Of a stretch of DNA of 64,000 nucleotides, positions 7,810 to 17,367 are shown in pieces; position 1 is the stretch's first letter; each line of letters begins with the position of its first letter. The stretch covers positions 1,762,001 to 1,826,000 of the forward strand of contig NZ_CP150951.2 of assembly GCF_038069655.2 (NCBI RefSeq), read 5' to 3'. The notes below the pieces were generated by a model. It ran no database searches, was not told the origin of the DNA, and saw only the letters and a program-made list of their open reading frames with translations. The DNA comes from Yoonia sp. BS5-3. Its GTDB lineage: Bacteria; Pseudomonadota; Alphaproteobacteria; Rhodobacterales; Rhodobacteraceae. A program made the position numbers and the translations under genes.

Positions 7810-9746
7810 ACTTGGCCGTGCCCTTTGGCCCCGGGTGGGATCCGTGCTTCGATCCGTCTTTGCTGGGCGGCAATTTGATCGTGCAGCCCTGATGGATAGG
7901 CCTCGAGCGGGGGTGGGCCGCCAAATTGTGCTTGCAGGATGATGTCCCGCGCGATGGGGGCCGCTGCACGTGATCCACCGCCGCCATGTTCTACAACGAC
8001 CGACACCGCGTAGCGTGGATTGTCAAAGGGCGCGAAGCCGACAAACAGCGCGTGATCGCGCCGTTCCCATGGCAGGTCTTCGTTGCGGGTCACCCCGGCG
8101 GCGCGTTCTTCGGGGGTGATCCGCCGCACCTGGCTGGTGCCGGTCTTCCCCGCCATCTTGCGCGCCTCATCTGTGATCCGCGACCCGTAAGCTGTGCCCC
8201 GTCTGTGGTTGCAGACGTCATACATGGATGATCTGATCCGCCGTAGCGTGTTTTCATTCAGTCCCAGACTGTCACCCAATCCTGTGGGTTGTTCGACCCC
8301 ATCGATCAGCTTGATCAAGCGCGGCGTCACCTCGCGGCCAGTGGCCAAACGTGCGCTCATCACCGCCAGCTGCAAAGGTGAGGCCAGAACGTAACCTTGC
8401 CCGATTGAGGCGTTGACCGTGTCCCCGATCCGCCAGTCTTCGCCGCGCACCGAGGTTTTCCAGGCTTTGTCTGGGGCCAGTCCCTGCGCCACGGCCGACA
8501 AGGGCAGGTCATGCCGGATCCCAAGCCCCAGTTTGCGCGCCATCTCGGCCATTTTGTCGATGCCAACCCGCTGCGAGATTTCATAGTAATAGCAATCGCA
8601 GCTTTGTTTCAGGCTTTCATGCAGATTGACATTGCCATGTCCGCCGCCTTTCCAGCAGTGGAAGCGCACGTTGAAAACGTCGGTAAAGCCAGGGCAATAG
8701 ACGGTCTCATCCGCAGCAACCAACCCTTCTTCCATGGCAGCCAGCAGGGTGATCATCTTGAAGGTCGATCCGGGCGGATAGGTGCCTTGCACGGCTTTGG
8801 CGGCCAGCGGTCGGTAGCGGTCTTCGTTCAGGCCGGTCCAGTCGGTTGTCGAAATGCCCCGCACGAACAGGTTGGGATCAAACGAGGGGGCCGACGCGAT
8901 GGCGCGCAGATCACCGTTTTCAAGATCGATCACAACAGCCCCGGCGCTTTCCCCCTCGAGCCGGGCTTGCACATAAGACTGCAGGCGGCTGTCGATGGTC
9001 AGTTGGATGTCTTTGCCGGGATCGCCCTCTTGCCGGTCAAGTTCGCGCATGATCCGGCCGGCGGCGTTCACCTCAATCCGGCGCGTCCCGGCTGAGCCGC
9101 GCAGCGATTGCTCTAGCTTGTTTTCCGCGCCGGTCTTGCCAATCTGGAATTTTGGAATTTGCAAAAGCGGGTCGGGATCATCGATCCGGCTGAGATCATA
9201 GTCACTGACCGGGCCGACATAGCCGACCACATGCGCCAGATCGGCGCCCCATGGGTAGACGCGGCTTAGCCCAACCTCGGCCTGGATTCCGGGCAGAGCC
9301 GGGGTGTTCAGATTGATCTGCGCGACATCTTCCCAAGACAGTCGATCGGCGATCGTCACCGGGACAAAGGGCGACCGGCGCTGCATTTCATCCATCGCGC
9401 GCATCAGGTCATCGGGCGCGATCTCAACAATCTCGGTCAGTTTGGCCAGTACAGCACCAACATCACCGGCATCTTCGCGGACCATGACGACGCGATAATT
9501 CTGCTCATTTGCGGCAATGGGGATCCCGTTTCGATCAAATATCAGACCGCGCGCGGGCGGCAGAAGCCGGATGTTGATCCTATTCTCTTCGGCCAGCAGC
9601 CGAAACTCATCCGCCTGTTCAACCTGCATCGATTGCAGCCGCCAACCCAGCGCCCCGATAACGCCAAGTTGTACGCCGCCCACAACAAGCGCCCGCCGCG
9701 AAATCGTGCGGGCGCTTTCGATCACATCCTTAGGCGGTCGTTTCAT
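7806..9746 (-). CDS. mrdA: Penicillin-binding protein 2 (elongation transpeptidase)
   Basis: A 646-residue class B penicillin-binding protein that cross-links new side-wall peptidoglycan with RodA. The frame is open further upstream, but the ATG at 9746 is chosen because the protein then begins MKRPPKDVIESARTISRR with one membrane anchor at about 17-37, and because it overlaps the mreD stop as ATGA. The pedestal domain begins near RGLIFDRNG (67-74). Transpeptidase motifs are S327-T-F-K330, SCD, and KTGTS near the C-terminal part. It acts in the inner membrane with its bulk in the periplasm. Confidence 0.95.
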   Translation of the reverse strand: MKRPPKDVIESARTISRRALVVGGVQLGVIGALGWRLQSMQVEQADEFRLLAEENRINIRLLPPARGLIFDRNGIPIAANEQNYRVVMVREDAGDVGAVLAKLTEIVEIAPDDLMRAMDEMQRRSPFVPVTIADRLSWEDVAQINLNTPALPGIQAEVGLSRVYPWGADLAHVVGYVGPVSDYDLSRIDDPDPLLQIPKFQIGKTGAENKLEQSLRGSAGTRRIEVNAAGRIMRELDRQEGDPGKDIQLTIDSRLQSYVQARLEGESAGAVVIDLENGDLRAIASAPSFDPNLFVRGISTTDWTGLNEDRYRPLAAKAVQGTYPPGSTFKMITLLAAMEEGLVAADETVYCPGFTDVFNVRFHCWKGGGHGNVNLHESLKQSCDCYYYEISQRVGIDKMAEMARKLGLGIRHDLPLSAVAQGLAPDKAWKTSVRGEDWRIGDTVNASIGQGYVLASPLQLAVMSARLATGREVTPRLIKLIDGVEQPTGLGDSLGLNENTLRRIRSSMYDVCNHRRGTAYGSRITDEARKMAGKTGTSQVRRITPEERAAGVTRNEDLPWERRDHALFVGFAPFDNPRYAVSVVVEHGGGGSRAAAPIARDIILQAQFGGPPPLEAYPSGLHDQIAAQQRRIEARIPPGAKGHGQV

Positions 9747-10281
9747 ATCTTCTGGCCTCGGCTGCCGATTTGTCCGGGTGCTGCCCGCGTGACGCCAAAG
9801 GCAAAATGCCCAACGATCACCACAAGCGGATAGATTGCGATTGTCGAGATCATCTGAACAAGCGTCAAGCCCAGCGGCGCTTGTGGCACCATCACAATCG
9901 CGAGCACCAGCCGGTTGATCAGTGTAATCATCACGATCCCCACGCTGACGGTGCCCCATTCGACCAAAACAGGCATATTTCGAAAGTCGTGATGTTGGCG
10001 CCGGAGCGTTTCTGTCAGCATCACGACCAGCGCTGTCCAAAGCCCGGGGGGCGGTGCAGCAGCAGGTCGGTCATCAAAAACAAGGCAGCGATCAGCGCGA
10101 CAGGTGCGTAATCCGGCTTGCGCACCACCCAGGCCAGCGTCATCGCCAAAAGCAAATCGGGCCATGACCAGCTGGCGGGCCGCATATCAAGCGGCACCAG
10201 CTGGGCGACAACGATCAGGAAGGCGACCAGCAAAAAGACGCCTCGGTTGATCCAAATCCTTGGGTCTGTTTGATCAGCCAT
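9743..10281 (-). pseudogene. mreD: MreD, interrupted by a frameshift at a C6 run
   Basis: Two overlapping frames together give one MreD of about 179 residues. The first frame starts at the ATG at 10281 (MADQTDPRIWINRG), overlaps the mreC stop by 8 nt, and runs to LLLHRPPG, then stops at 10021 after five unrelated residues. The family-like continuation GLWTALVVMLTETL is in the -1 frame and runs to 9743, where its stop overlaps the mrdA start. The switch falls at a run of six C on the coding strand (six G at 10046-10051). MreD is a small multi-pass membrane partner of MreC in the elongasome and is normally essential in rods. Explanations are a sequencing indel, a real mutation, or -1 ribosomal slippage at CCCCCC. 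Everything else in the gene looks intact. Confidence 0.85.
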
Positions 10282-11197
10282 CGCCAAGCTCATTCGTCGC
10301 AAGCGATGAGGGCGTCAGGGCCGCCGGTCCAAAGAACTCGGTATCGGGTGCAAGCAGATCCTCGGGATCGGCGATATCTTCATGGGGCTGTGATCTGAGG
10401 ACGCGCAGGAACTCAAGACGTTGGTAGTCGGCCGATAGCCGCACGCGCAGCCGGTTATCGGTGCCAAGCGCCACCTGCCCGACCAGAAGATCGGCGGGGA
10501 ACACGCCCCCATCGCCGGAAGAGACCACCCGATCACCGGGCCGCACCATCGCGGTATCTTCCAGAAATTCCAGCGGCGGGTTCAGCGTATTGTCCCCCGC
10601 AAGGATCGCTTTTTGCCCTGATGGCTGGATCGTGACGGGGATCCGGCTGGACGTATCGGTCAGCAGCAGCACCCGGCTTGTGTTCTGCCCGACACCGGCG
10701 ATCCGCCCGACAAGCCCGATCCCATCCATTGTGGGCCAACCTTCAATGATCCCGTCCCGGGCGCCGACATTCACCAGGACCGATTGCCGGAAAGGCGAGC
10801 CGCTATCGGTGATCACCACGCCGGTCACGTAGGTCAGTTCGGGGTCCAGACTGACATTGTTCAGATCCAGTAGCTTGGCGTTTTCCTGCTCAAGCTGCAG
10901 CGCGGCCTCGCGCCAGGCCTTTAACCGCTGAAGCTCGCGCCGCAGGTCCTGATTTTGGGCCCGCAGCTGTTGGTAGCTTTGAAAGTCGCTGATCAGGTTC
11001 AGCGTTCCATTGATCGGGGCCATCGCCCAGGAAAAAGACGGGACAACCCGATCAATCGCAGCGGCCCGGAACCGTTCGACCCGTGGGCTGTCAATGCGCC
11101 AGACCAGGAACAGCCCCAAAAGCGCAAGAACCAGCAGCCCGACCAGCAAGCGCCGGATCGGGCCGATATAGTCTTCGCTGTTCTTGTCCTTGGCCAT
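10274..11197 (-). CDS. mreC: Rod shape-determining protein MreC
   Basis: 307 residues. A cytoplasmic N-terminus is followed by one membrane segment at about 14-31 (RLLVGLLVLALLGLFLVW), a coiled coil rich in Gln, Arg and Leu at about 70-110, and the beta-barrel MreC core with GRIAGVGQNTSRVLLLTD near 160-178. MreC is the periplasmic scaffold that activates PBP2/RodA and links to MreB through MreD. It lies 19 nt downstream of mreB and its stop overlaps the start of mreD, consistent with one operon. Confidence 0.93.
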   Translation of the reverse strand: MAKDKNSEDYIGPIRRLLVGLLVLALLGLFLVWRIDSPRVERFRAAAIDRVVPSFSWAMAPINGTLNLISDFQSYQQLRAQNQDLRRELQRLKAWREAALQLEQENAKLLDLNNVSLDPELTYVTGVVITDSGSPFRQSVLVNVGARDGIIEGWPTMDGIGLVGRIAGVGQNTSRVLLLTDTSSRIPVTIQPSGQKAILAGDNTLNPPLEFLEDTAMVRPGDRVVSSGDGGVFPADLLVGQVALGTDNRLRVRLSADYQRLEFLRVLRSQPHEDIADPEDLLAPDTEFFGPAALTPSSLATNELGDG

Positions 11198-11216
11198 CGG
11201 TGCCTTTTGGTTGAAC

Positions 11217-12617
<1,401 letters not shown>

Positions 12618-14177
12618 TCAGGTGGCGTCTTTATAGCTGACGCCTTTGACGTCATAGCCCGGCGCGGATTGCTCGCGCCGCACCAGCAGCCGGTTGAGCG
12701 CATTGATATAGGCCTTGGCGCTGGCGACGACGGTGTCGGTGTCAGCGGACTGGCCCGTGGCGATGCGTCCGTCTTCCTCCATCCGGACAGTCACGGTGGC
12801 CTGCGCGTCGGTGCCTTCGGTCACGGCGCTGACCTGATAAAGTTGCAGCCGCGCACCGTGTTTGAACAAGGCCTTGACCGCGTTGAATGTGGCGTCAACC
12901 GGGCCGTCACCTGCGGCCGAAGTTTCAACATCGGTGCCGTCGATCTCCATCACCATATCGGCTGTCTGCGGCCCGTCGGTGCCGCAAACGACCTTGAGGG
13001 ATTTCAGTTTCAGCCGATCATCGCCGCTGTCGTTTTGGTAAACCAGCGCCATCAAGTCATCGTCAAAGACTTCCTTTTTGCGGTCGGCCAGATCCTTGAA
13101 CCGCACGAACAGATCTTTCAGCTGGTTGTCGGCCAGATCAAAGCCCAGTTCAGAGAGTTTCGCGCGCAGTGCCGCCCGGCCAGAGTGTTTGCCCAGTGGC
13201 AAAGACGTGCCGGACAGACCCACGTCCTCGGGCTTCATCACCTCAAAGGTCTCGCGGTTTTTCAGCATTCCGTCCTGGTGAATTCCGCTTTCATGGGCAA
13301 AGGCATTTTTGCCGACGATGGCCTTGTTGAACTGCACCGCAAAGCCCGAAACCGTGGCGACCCGGCGCGAGATGTTCATGATCTTGCGCGTGTCGATGCC
13401 TGTCTGATACGGCATGATGTCACCGCGCACTTTCAGCGCCATGACGACCTCTTCCAGCGCGGTATTCCCCGCCCGCTCGCCCAGCCCGTTGATGGTGCAT
13501 TCGATCTGTCGCGCGCCACCTTCGACGGCCGCAAGGCTGTTGGCCGTCGCCATGCCCAGATCGTTGTGGCAATGGGTGGCAAAGATCACCTCATCCGCGC
13601 CGGGTACTTTTTCGATCAGCATGCGGATCAGATCGGCGCTTTCCACTGGCGCTGTGTAACCCACTGTGTCGGGTATGTTGATCGTTGTCGCACCAGCCTT
13701 GATCGCGATGTCGACGGTACGGCAGAGGAAATCCTCTTCCGTGCGCGTTGCGTCCATCGAGGACCATTGCACATTGTCGCAGAGGTTACGGGCATGTGTG
13801 ACGCATTCGTGGATGCGTTCGGCCATTTCATCCTGCGTCAGGTTCGGGATCGCCCGGTGCAGGGGCGAGGTGCCGATGAAGGTGTGAATGCGCGGCTGTG
13901 CGGCATGTTTCACCGCCTCCCAGCAGCGGTCGATGTCTTTGAAATTGGCGCGGGACAGACCGCAGATGACAGAGTTCTTGGACCGTTCGGCGATCTCGCT
14001 GACGGCTTTGAAGTCGCCTTCGGATGCGATGGGAAAGCCTGCCTCGATGATATCAACGCCCATGTCATCCAGCAGCTCGGCGATTTCCAGCTTTTCCGCA
14101 TGGGTCATTGTTGCGCCAGGGGATTGTTCGCCGTCGCGCAGGGTGGTGTCGAAGATCAGGACTTTATCCTTGGTCAT
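12618..14177 (-). CDS. leuA: 2-isopropylmalate synthase
   Basis: A 519-residue cytoplasmic enzyme that condenses acetyl-CoA with 2-ketoisovalerate, the first committed step of leucine synthesis. The catalytic start DTTLRDGEQSPGATM is near residues 10-24, the metal motif HCHNDLG is near 203, and the C-terminal leucine-binding regulatory domain begins around 390. Two ATGs are possible; the one at 14177 is preferred because AAGGAG lies 7 nt upstream, whereas it nearly abuts the ATG at 14183. The gene follows a small cupin gene by a few nucleotides and shares its leader, which carries a leucine-rich peptide and foldable RNA. The enzyme is expected to be feedback-inhibited by leucine as well (family knowledge). 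Confidence 0.95.
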   Translation of the reverse strand: MTKDKVLIFDTTLRDGEQSPGATMTHAEKLEIAELLDDMGVDIIEAGFPIASEGDFKAVSEIAERSKNSVICGLSRANFKDIDRCWEAVKHAAQPRIHTFIGTSPLHRAIPNLTQDEMAERIHECVTHARNLCDNVQWSSMDATRTEEDFLCRTVDIAIKAGATTINIPDTVGYTAPVESADLIRMLIEKVPGADEVIFATHCHNDLGMATANSLAAVEGGARQIECTINGLGERAGNTALEEVVMALKVRGDIMPYQTGIDTRKIMNISRRVATVSGFAVQFNKAIVGKNAFAHESGIHQDGMLKNRETFEVMKPEDVGLSGTSLPLGKHSGRAALRAKLSELGFDLADNQLKDLFVRFKDLADRKKEVFDDDLMALVYQNDSGDDRLKLKSLKVVCGTDGPQTADMVMEIDGTDVETSAAGDGPVDATFNAVKALFKHGARLQLYQVSAVTEGTDAQATVTVRMEEDGRIATGQSADTDTVVASAKAYINALNRLLVRREQSAPGYDVKGVSYKDAT

Positions 14178-14189
14178 GATCATGCTCCT

Positions 14190-14546
14190 TCAAATATGGT
14201 CTTTGGCGGCAGCGGGTCGATCCGCGTCGCCAGAATTCGGTTCGCCCTTTGGTTCGATCAACAGGACTTTGACCTCCTGTTCGGCTCGGGGGCGGTGTAC
14301 AACGCCTTTAGGGACAATGAAAAGCTCACCGGCGCGGACTTTGATGCTGTCTTGCCCTTCGATATCCATGAACATCTCGCCCTCGAGGACGAGAAAGAAG
14401 TCATCTGTGCTCGCGTGCTGGTGAAAGGGGTATTCACCCTTGAACTTCACGACCATGACATCATTGTCGTTGTAGTTCGCGATAACCTTTGGATCCCAAT
14501 GGGTTTGGAACAGGCTGAGTTTCTCAGCAAGATTTATCGATTTCAT
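14190..14546 (-). CDS. Single-domain cupin protein in the leuA operon
   Basis: 118 residues, almost entirely one cupin barrel. Motif 1 reads GEYPFHQHASTDDFFLVLEG (about 37-56) with histidines and an acidic residue usable as metal ligands; motif 2 is GELFIVPKGVVHRPRAE (about 73-89). The role is unknown; such proteins can bind small molecules or metals. The ATG at 14546 has AAGGA spaced normally, and that ribosome site is partly inside an inverted repeat in the leader. The leuA start follows closely, so regulation by the leucine leader acts first on this gene. A role in leucine metabolism is only suggested by position. Confidence 0.8.
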   Translation of the reverse strand: MKSINLAEKLSLFQTHWDPKVIANYNDNDVMVVKFKGEYPFHQHASTDDFFLVLEGEMFMDIEGQDSIKVRAGELFIVPKGVVHRPRAEQEVKVLLIEPKGEPNSGDADRPAAAKDHI

Positions 14547-14554
14547 GATGTTTC

Positions 14555-14627
14555 CTTAGCAGTTCGTTTCTTGGCGCTGGTCCCCTCTGAGCGGTCGCGC
14601 CAAATGGCACGCTCAGAGGCTGCTAAG
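14555..14627 (-). promoter_or_regulatory. Structured leader RNA of the cupin-leuA operon (putative leucine attenuator)
   Basis: On the minus strand, an 18-nt arm at 14627-14610 (CTTAGCAG then CCTCTGAGCG) is complementary in two blocks: CGCTCAGAGG at 14593-14584 and CTGCTAAG at 14562-14555. The last block runs into the AAGGA ribosome site of the cupin gene. A third pairing, TTGGCGC (14603-14597) with GCGCCAA (14577-14571), could form an alternative stem or a pseudoknot. The first arm overlaps the end of the leucine-rich leader peptide. No U-run follows, so control by masking the ribosome site looks more likely than an intrinsic terminator. The pairing is visible in the sequence; the mechanism is inferred. 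Confidence 0.72.
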
Positions 14628-14693
14628 AAGTAGGATGTCGCGCGAAAGGGCCCCGGAAGAGGCAGCAATATTGATATGGGCGCGGGTCATCAT
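14613..14693 (-). CDS. Leucine-rich leader peptide upstream of cupin-leuA
   Basis: A 26-codon open frame, beginning with two ATGs (14693 and 14690) and ending ILLLSSL-stop. Four of its last six codons are leucine (CTA, CTT, CTT, CTC), including codons expected to be uncommon in a GC-rich genome. The leucine run sits directly on the first arm of the leader stem, the classical arrangement for attenuation by ribosome stalling when leucyl-tRNA is scarce. A TATAGT hexamer a few bases upstream suggests transcription begins at or near the first ATG, so the message may be leaderless. It is too short for ordinary gene callers. Confidence 0.75.
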   Translation of the reverse strand: MMTRAHINIAASSGALSRDILLLSSL

Positions 14694-14700
14694 GGGCGCG

Positions 14701-14728
14701 ACTATACAAGTGTTTGGCCCGATGAAAA
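14701..14728 (-). promoter_or_regulatory. Candidate promoter of the leader-cupin-leuA operon
   Basis: Minus-strand TATAGT (14706-14701) is one mismatch from the -10 consensus. TTTTCA (14728-14723) lies 16 nt upstream as a weaker -35. Predicted transcription start is about 14694, just before the leader ATG. It lies between uxuA and the leader, so leuA transcription is independent of the uronate genes. Confidence 0.5.
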
Positions 14729-14753
14729 GCCTCAAAATGTGCCGTTTTTTGCC

Positions 14754-15902
14754 TTACGAAAGCGCCGTGATCACGCCCCGTAGCTCTGCCAACCCGCGCA
14801 GCCGTCCGATAAGCGGATAGCCTGCTTGTGTGCCCAGACCTGCATCCATCAGCAAATCATGCCCATGGTCGGGCCGGAATGGGATGGATTTTCCGTCGCG
14901 GCTTTCGGCCTCGAGCAGTTCATCGATCACGGCGACCATATCGGTGTCGCCTGTCAGATGGGCGTCTTCCTGGAATGACCCGTCCGGGTCTTTGCGCACA
15001 TTGCGCAGATGGGCGAAATGGATCCGATCCCCGAAGCTCCGGGCGATTTCGGGCACATCATTCGCCGGGTTCGCCCCGAGCGAGCCCGAACACAGCGTCA
15101 GCCCGTTTTCGGGGGCGTCATAGGCCTTCATGATCCAATCAATGTCTTCCCCGTTTGAGACGATCCGCGGCAACCCAAGAATATCGCGCGGTGGATCGTC
15201 GGGATGAACGCAGAAATTCATACCCAGTTCTTGGGCGGTGGGCATCACCTCATCAAGGAATCGTTTGTAGTTTTGACGCAGATCATTGCGGCCGATCCCT
15301 GCGTAGCTTTTCAAGACTTCGCGCAATTCAGGGATCGTATAGCGGTCAAACGCCCCGGGCAGCCCGGCCATGATCGCGTTCAGCAATGTGGCGCGCGCGG
15401 CCTCATCGCTTTGCTCATACCAGGTTGTTGCTGCGGCGATAACCGCGGGGTCGTAATCATCATGGGCGGCTTCACGGCCCAGCATGTGGATTTCAAAAGC
15501 AGCCATTTTGGGCGCTGAAAAGCGCAGGCAAGTGCCGCCGCGCGGCACGGGCGCCGCCAGATCGGTGCGGGTCCAATCCAGCAGTGGCATGAAGTTATAG
15601 CAGATCGTCTTTAGCCCGGCAGCGGCCAGATTGACCATCGATTGTCTGTAGTTTTCAAAAAACGGGGTCAGGTCACCCTCGCCTTTCTTGATCGCTTCGT
15701 GGATCGGCAGGCTTTCGACAACGTCCCAGGTGAAATCTGCCGCTTCGATCATATCTTTGCGTTCGGTGATGGCCTCAGCCGTCCAGACCTCACCATAGGG
15801 GATATCATGCAAGGCTGTGACAATCCCCTCAGCGCCGGTTTGGGCGATTTGGGGCAGGGTGATTGCATCCTTTGGGCCGAACCAGCGCCAGGTCTCTTTC
15901 AT
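14754..15902 (-). CDS. uxuA: D-mannonate dehydratase
   Basis: 382 residues, close to E. coli UxuA (394). It dehydrates D-mannonate to 2-keto-3-deoxygluconate in the cytoplasm using a TIM-barrel metal site. The N-terminus MKETWRWFGPKDAITLPQIAQTGA and the block YNFMPLLDWTRTDL near residues 102-115 are typical; C-terminal text HLRNVRKDPDGSFQEDAHL and FRPDHGHDLLMD are metal- and substrate-site regions. AAGGGA precedes the ATG. It starts 18 nt after kdgK, so kdgK-uxuA form an operon; the product of UxuA is the substrate of KdgK. This suggests that glucuronate/mannonate enters the same pathway as the unsaturated uronates. Confidence 0.95.
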   Translation of the reverse strand: MKETWRWFGPKDAITLPQIAQTGAEGIVTALHDIPYGEVWTAEAITERKDMIEAADFTWDVVESLPIHEAIKKGEGDLTPFFENYRQSMVNLAAAGLKTICYNFMPLLDWTRTDLAAPVPRGGTCLRFSAPKMAAFEIHMLGREAAHDDYDPAVIAAATTWYEQSDEAARATLLNAIMAGLPGAFDRYTIPELREVLKSYAGIGRNDLRQNYKRFLDEVMPTAQELGMNFCVHPDDPPRDILGLPRIVSNGEDIDWIMKAYDAPENGLTLCSGSLGANPANDVPEIARSFGDRIHFAHLRNVRKDPDGSFQEDAHLTGDTDMVAVIDELLEAESRDGKSIPFRPDHGHDLLMDAGLGTQAGYPLIGRLRGLAELRGVITALS

Positions 15903-15920
15903 GATTTGTCCCTTATTGAA

Positions 15921-16874
15921 TCATGTATCCAAGGCCAGCGGCACCAAAGCGCCTTTCTGGCCAATGACCTGCCCTGCCACAGTGGCAGCCAGGCGAATGG
16001 CGTCCTGCATTGACCCGGTCTGTGCCAGTCCAACAAGAAAGCCTGCATTAAAGCTATCCCCGGCCGAGGTTGTATCGACAATCCGTTCGGCCACAGGCGG
16101 TTTGACAAAGCCGGTCTGCCCATCTTTGCTATAGTGCACTTCGCCCGCCCCGTCCTTGACCACAACCACCGAGGCGCCGGTGTCCAGATAACGGTCGCGG
16201 GTTGCAAAGATGTCAGCATCGCCGAAATGCGCGGCCTCATCGTCATAAGAGGGCAGCACGATATCGCTGGCGGCGGCGGCCTGCATGACGGTTTGTGTCA
16301 TCTCTTCTGCGTTCGCCCAAAGCCGGGGGCGCAGATTGCTGTCGAACACGATGGTCTTGCCCGCCTCGCGCGCGCCTTTGATCACGCCAAGCAATTTGGC
16401 CCGCCCTGCGGCGTCCAGAATGGCCATGGTGATCCCGGAAAAATAGATGATATCGGCGTCTTCTGTTGCGGCAATCAGCGCGGTTTCGTCATCTGCCAGT
16501 TGCCGCGCGGCGGAATGATCGCGCCAGTAGGAAAAGCTACGCTCACCATCTTGTACGCTGATCAGATACAGCCCGGCCCCGCGGGTTTTGCTGCGTTGCA
16601 TATGGGCCGTGTCGATCCCGGCATCGTCCATCATATGAACCAGCTGGTCCGAGACGTCATCCATCCCAACCCGGCTGACATAACGTGTCGCCCATTCCGG
16701 CGCGAGAGTCTTCACATACCAGGCCGTATTGAACGTATCCCCCGCAAAACCCATCTGAAATTGCCCGGGCTTATCGGCTGGGGCCATTTCAACCATACAT
16801 TCCCCGATTGACACAAACCTAAATTTGTTTGGGCTGCTGTTGGACGGATTAGATATGTTTGCAAAGAGCGACAT
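15921..16874 (-). CDS. kdgK: 2-keto-3-deoxygluconate kinase
   Basis: A 317-residue PfkB-family sugar kinase, phosphorylating KDG to KDPG for Entner-Doudoroff cleavage. The family N-terminus is FVSIGECMVEMAP (20-32), followed by GFAGDTFNTAWY (42-53), a KdgK-type substrate motif. The catalytic anion-hole motif DTTSAGDSFNAGF is near 270-282. The first about 18 residues precede the conserved core, so a start nearer the core is possible. It is the first gene of kdgK-uxuA; an inverted repeat with TGGTAT/ATACCA half-sites lies 25-48 nt upstream and probably binds the GntR regulator. No KDPG aldolase is in the window. Confidence 0.93.
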   Translation of the reverse strand: MSLFANISNPSNSSPNKFRFVSIGECMVEMAPADKPGQFQMGFAGDTFNTAWYVKTLAPEWATRYVSRVGMDDVSDQLVHMMDDAGIDTAHMQRSKTRGAGLYLISVQDGERSFSYWRDHSAARQLADDETALIAATEDADIIYFSGITMAILDAAGRAKLLGVIKGAREAGKTIVFDSNLRPRLWANAEEMTQTVMQAAAASDIVLPSYDDEAAHFGDADIFATRDRYLDTGASVVVVKDGAGEVHYSKDGQTGFVKPPVAERIVDTTSAGDSFNAGFLVGLAQTGSMQDAIRLAATVAGQVIGQKGALVPLALDT

Positions 16875-16898
16875 GGCGAAAGAGGCTTCCTTTTTGCG

Positions 16899-16922
16899 AA
16901 CTGGTATACTATCATACCAGTT
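16899..16922. promoter_or_regulatory. Putative GntR operator between kdgK and kdgF
   Basis: AACTGGTAT (16899-16907) and ATACCAGTT (16914-16922) are perfect 9-bp inverted copies with a 6-nt spacer. The half-sites match those of the compact palindrome CTGGTATACCAG upstream of the importer genes. It lies between divergent kdgK (start 16874) and kdgF (start 17032). TATACT (16905-16910) inside it could be a -10 on the plus strand, which would put the regulator in direct competition with polymerase. Binding is inferred from FadR-type GntR operators such as TGGT...ACCA. Confidence 0.7.
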
Positions 16923-17031
16923 AATGAAAGTCCCCTAAAACCCCGGTGGAAGAGTTAGTGGATGCGGCTACATATACCGTCATCCCCTTGCTCAGATGCG
17001 GGGTTTCAACATGTCAGAAGGAGTGCTCTCG

Positions 17032-17343
17032 ATGACCGATTTTCCTGTGGTGCGTCCGGGCGAGAACGTTACGCGTCAGGTGCTGGCCGATCATCCCAAT
17101 CTTATGGTTGTTGCGTTTGGTTTTGAAAGCGAAGGTGCCGAAGGCGCTTTGCATCATCATCCGCATGTCCAATCGACATTTGTCGAAAGCGGTCGTTTCC
17201 GGTTCACCATCGATGATGAAGTGACCGAGGTCGGCCCCGGCGATAGTTTTGTGATCCCGTCAAATGCCGTGCATGGCTGCGTCTGCCTTGAGCCAGGCCG
17301 CCTGATTGACTGCTTCACACCGCGCCGCGACGATTTTCTTTAA
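17032..17343 (+). CDS. kdgF: KdgF-like cupin, unsaturated-uronate linearisation
   Basis: A 103-residue single cupin. The frame is open from 16996, but AAGGAG ends 8 nt before the ATG at 17032, which is chosen. The text GALHHHPHVQSTFVESGRFRF (two pieces, about 42-62), GPGDSFVIPSNAVHGC (77-92) and the ending LIDCFTPRRDDFL match KdgF. That protein speeds conversion of 4,5-unsaturated monouronates, released by polysaccharide lyases, to their open-chain keto forms. Metal-binding histidines of cupin motif 1 and the motif 2 histidine are present. It leads a plus-strand operon with kduI and kduD, opposite kdgK, which fits this role closely. Confidence 0.88.
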   Translation: MTDFPVVRPGENVTRQVLADHPNLMVVAFGFESEGAEGALHHHPHVQSTFVESGRFRFTIDDEVTEVGPGDSFVIPSNAVHGCVCLEPGRLIDCFTPRRDDFL

Positions 17344-17367
17344 ATGTAAATGGGGGGAGACAAACCA

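Noticed and set aside
9747..10040. Long N-terminal extension of the PBP2 frame (about 98 codons)
   Set aside because: It overlaps mreD coding sequence in another frame; the ATG at 9746 gives the normal PBP2 N-terminus and an ATGA overlap.
12669..14633. Very long open frame (654 codons) antisense to leuA
   Set aside because: It mirrors leuA codon structure in a GC-rich gene, has no family likeness, and the leuA frame is unmistakable.
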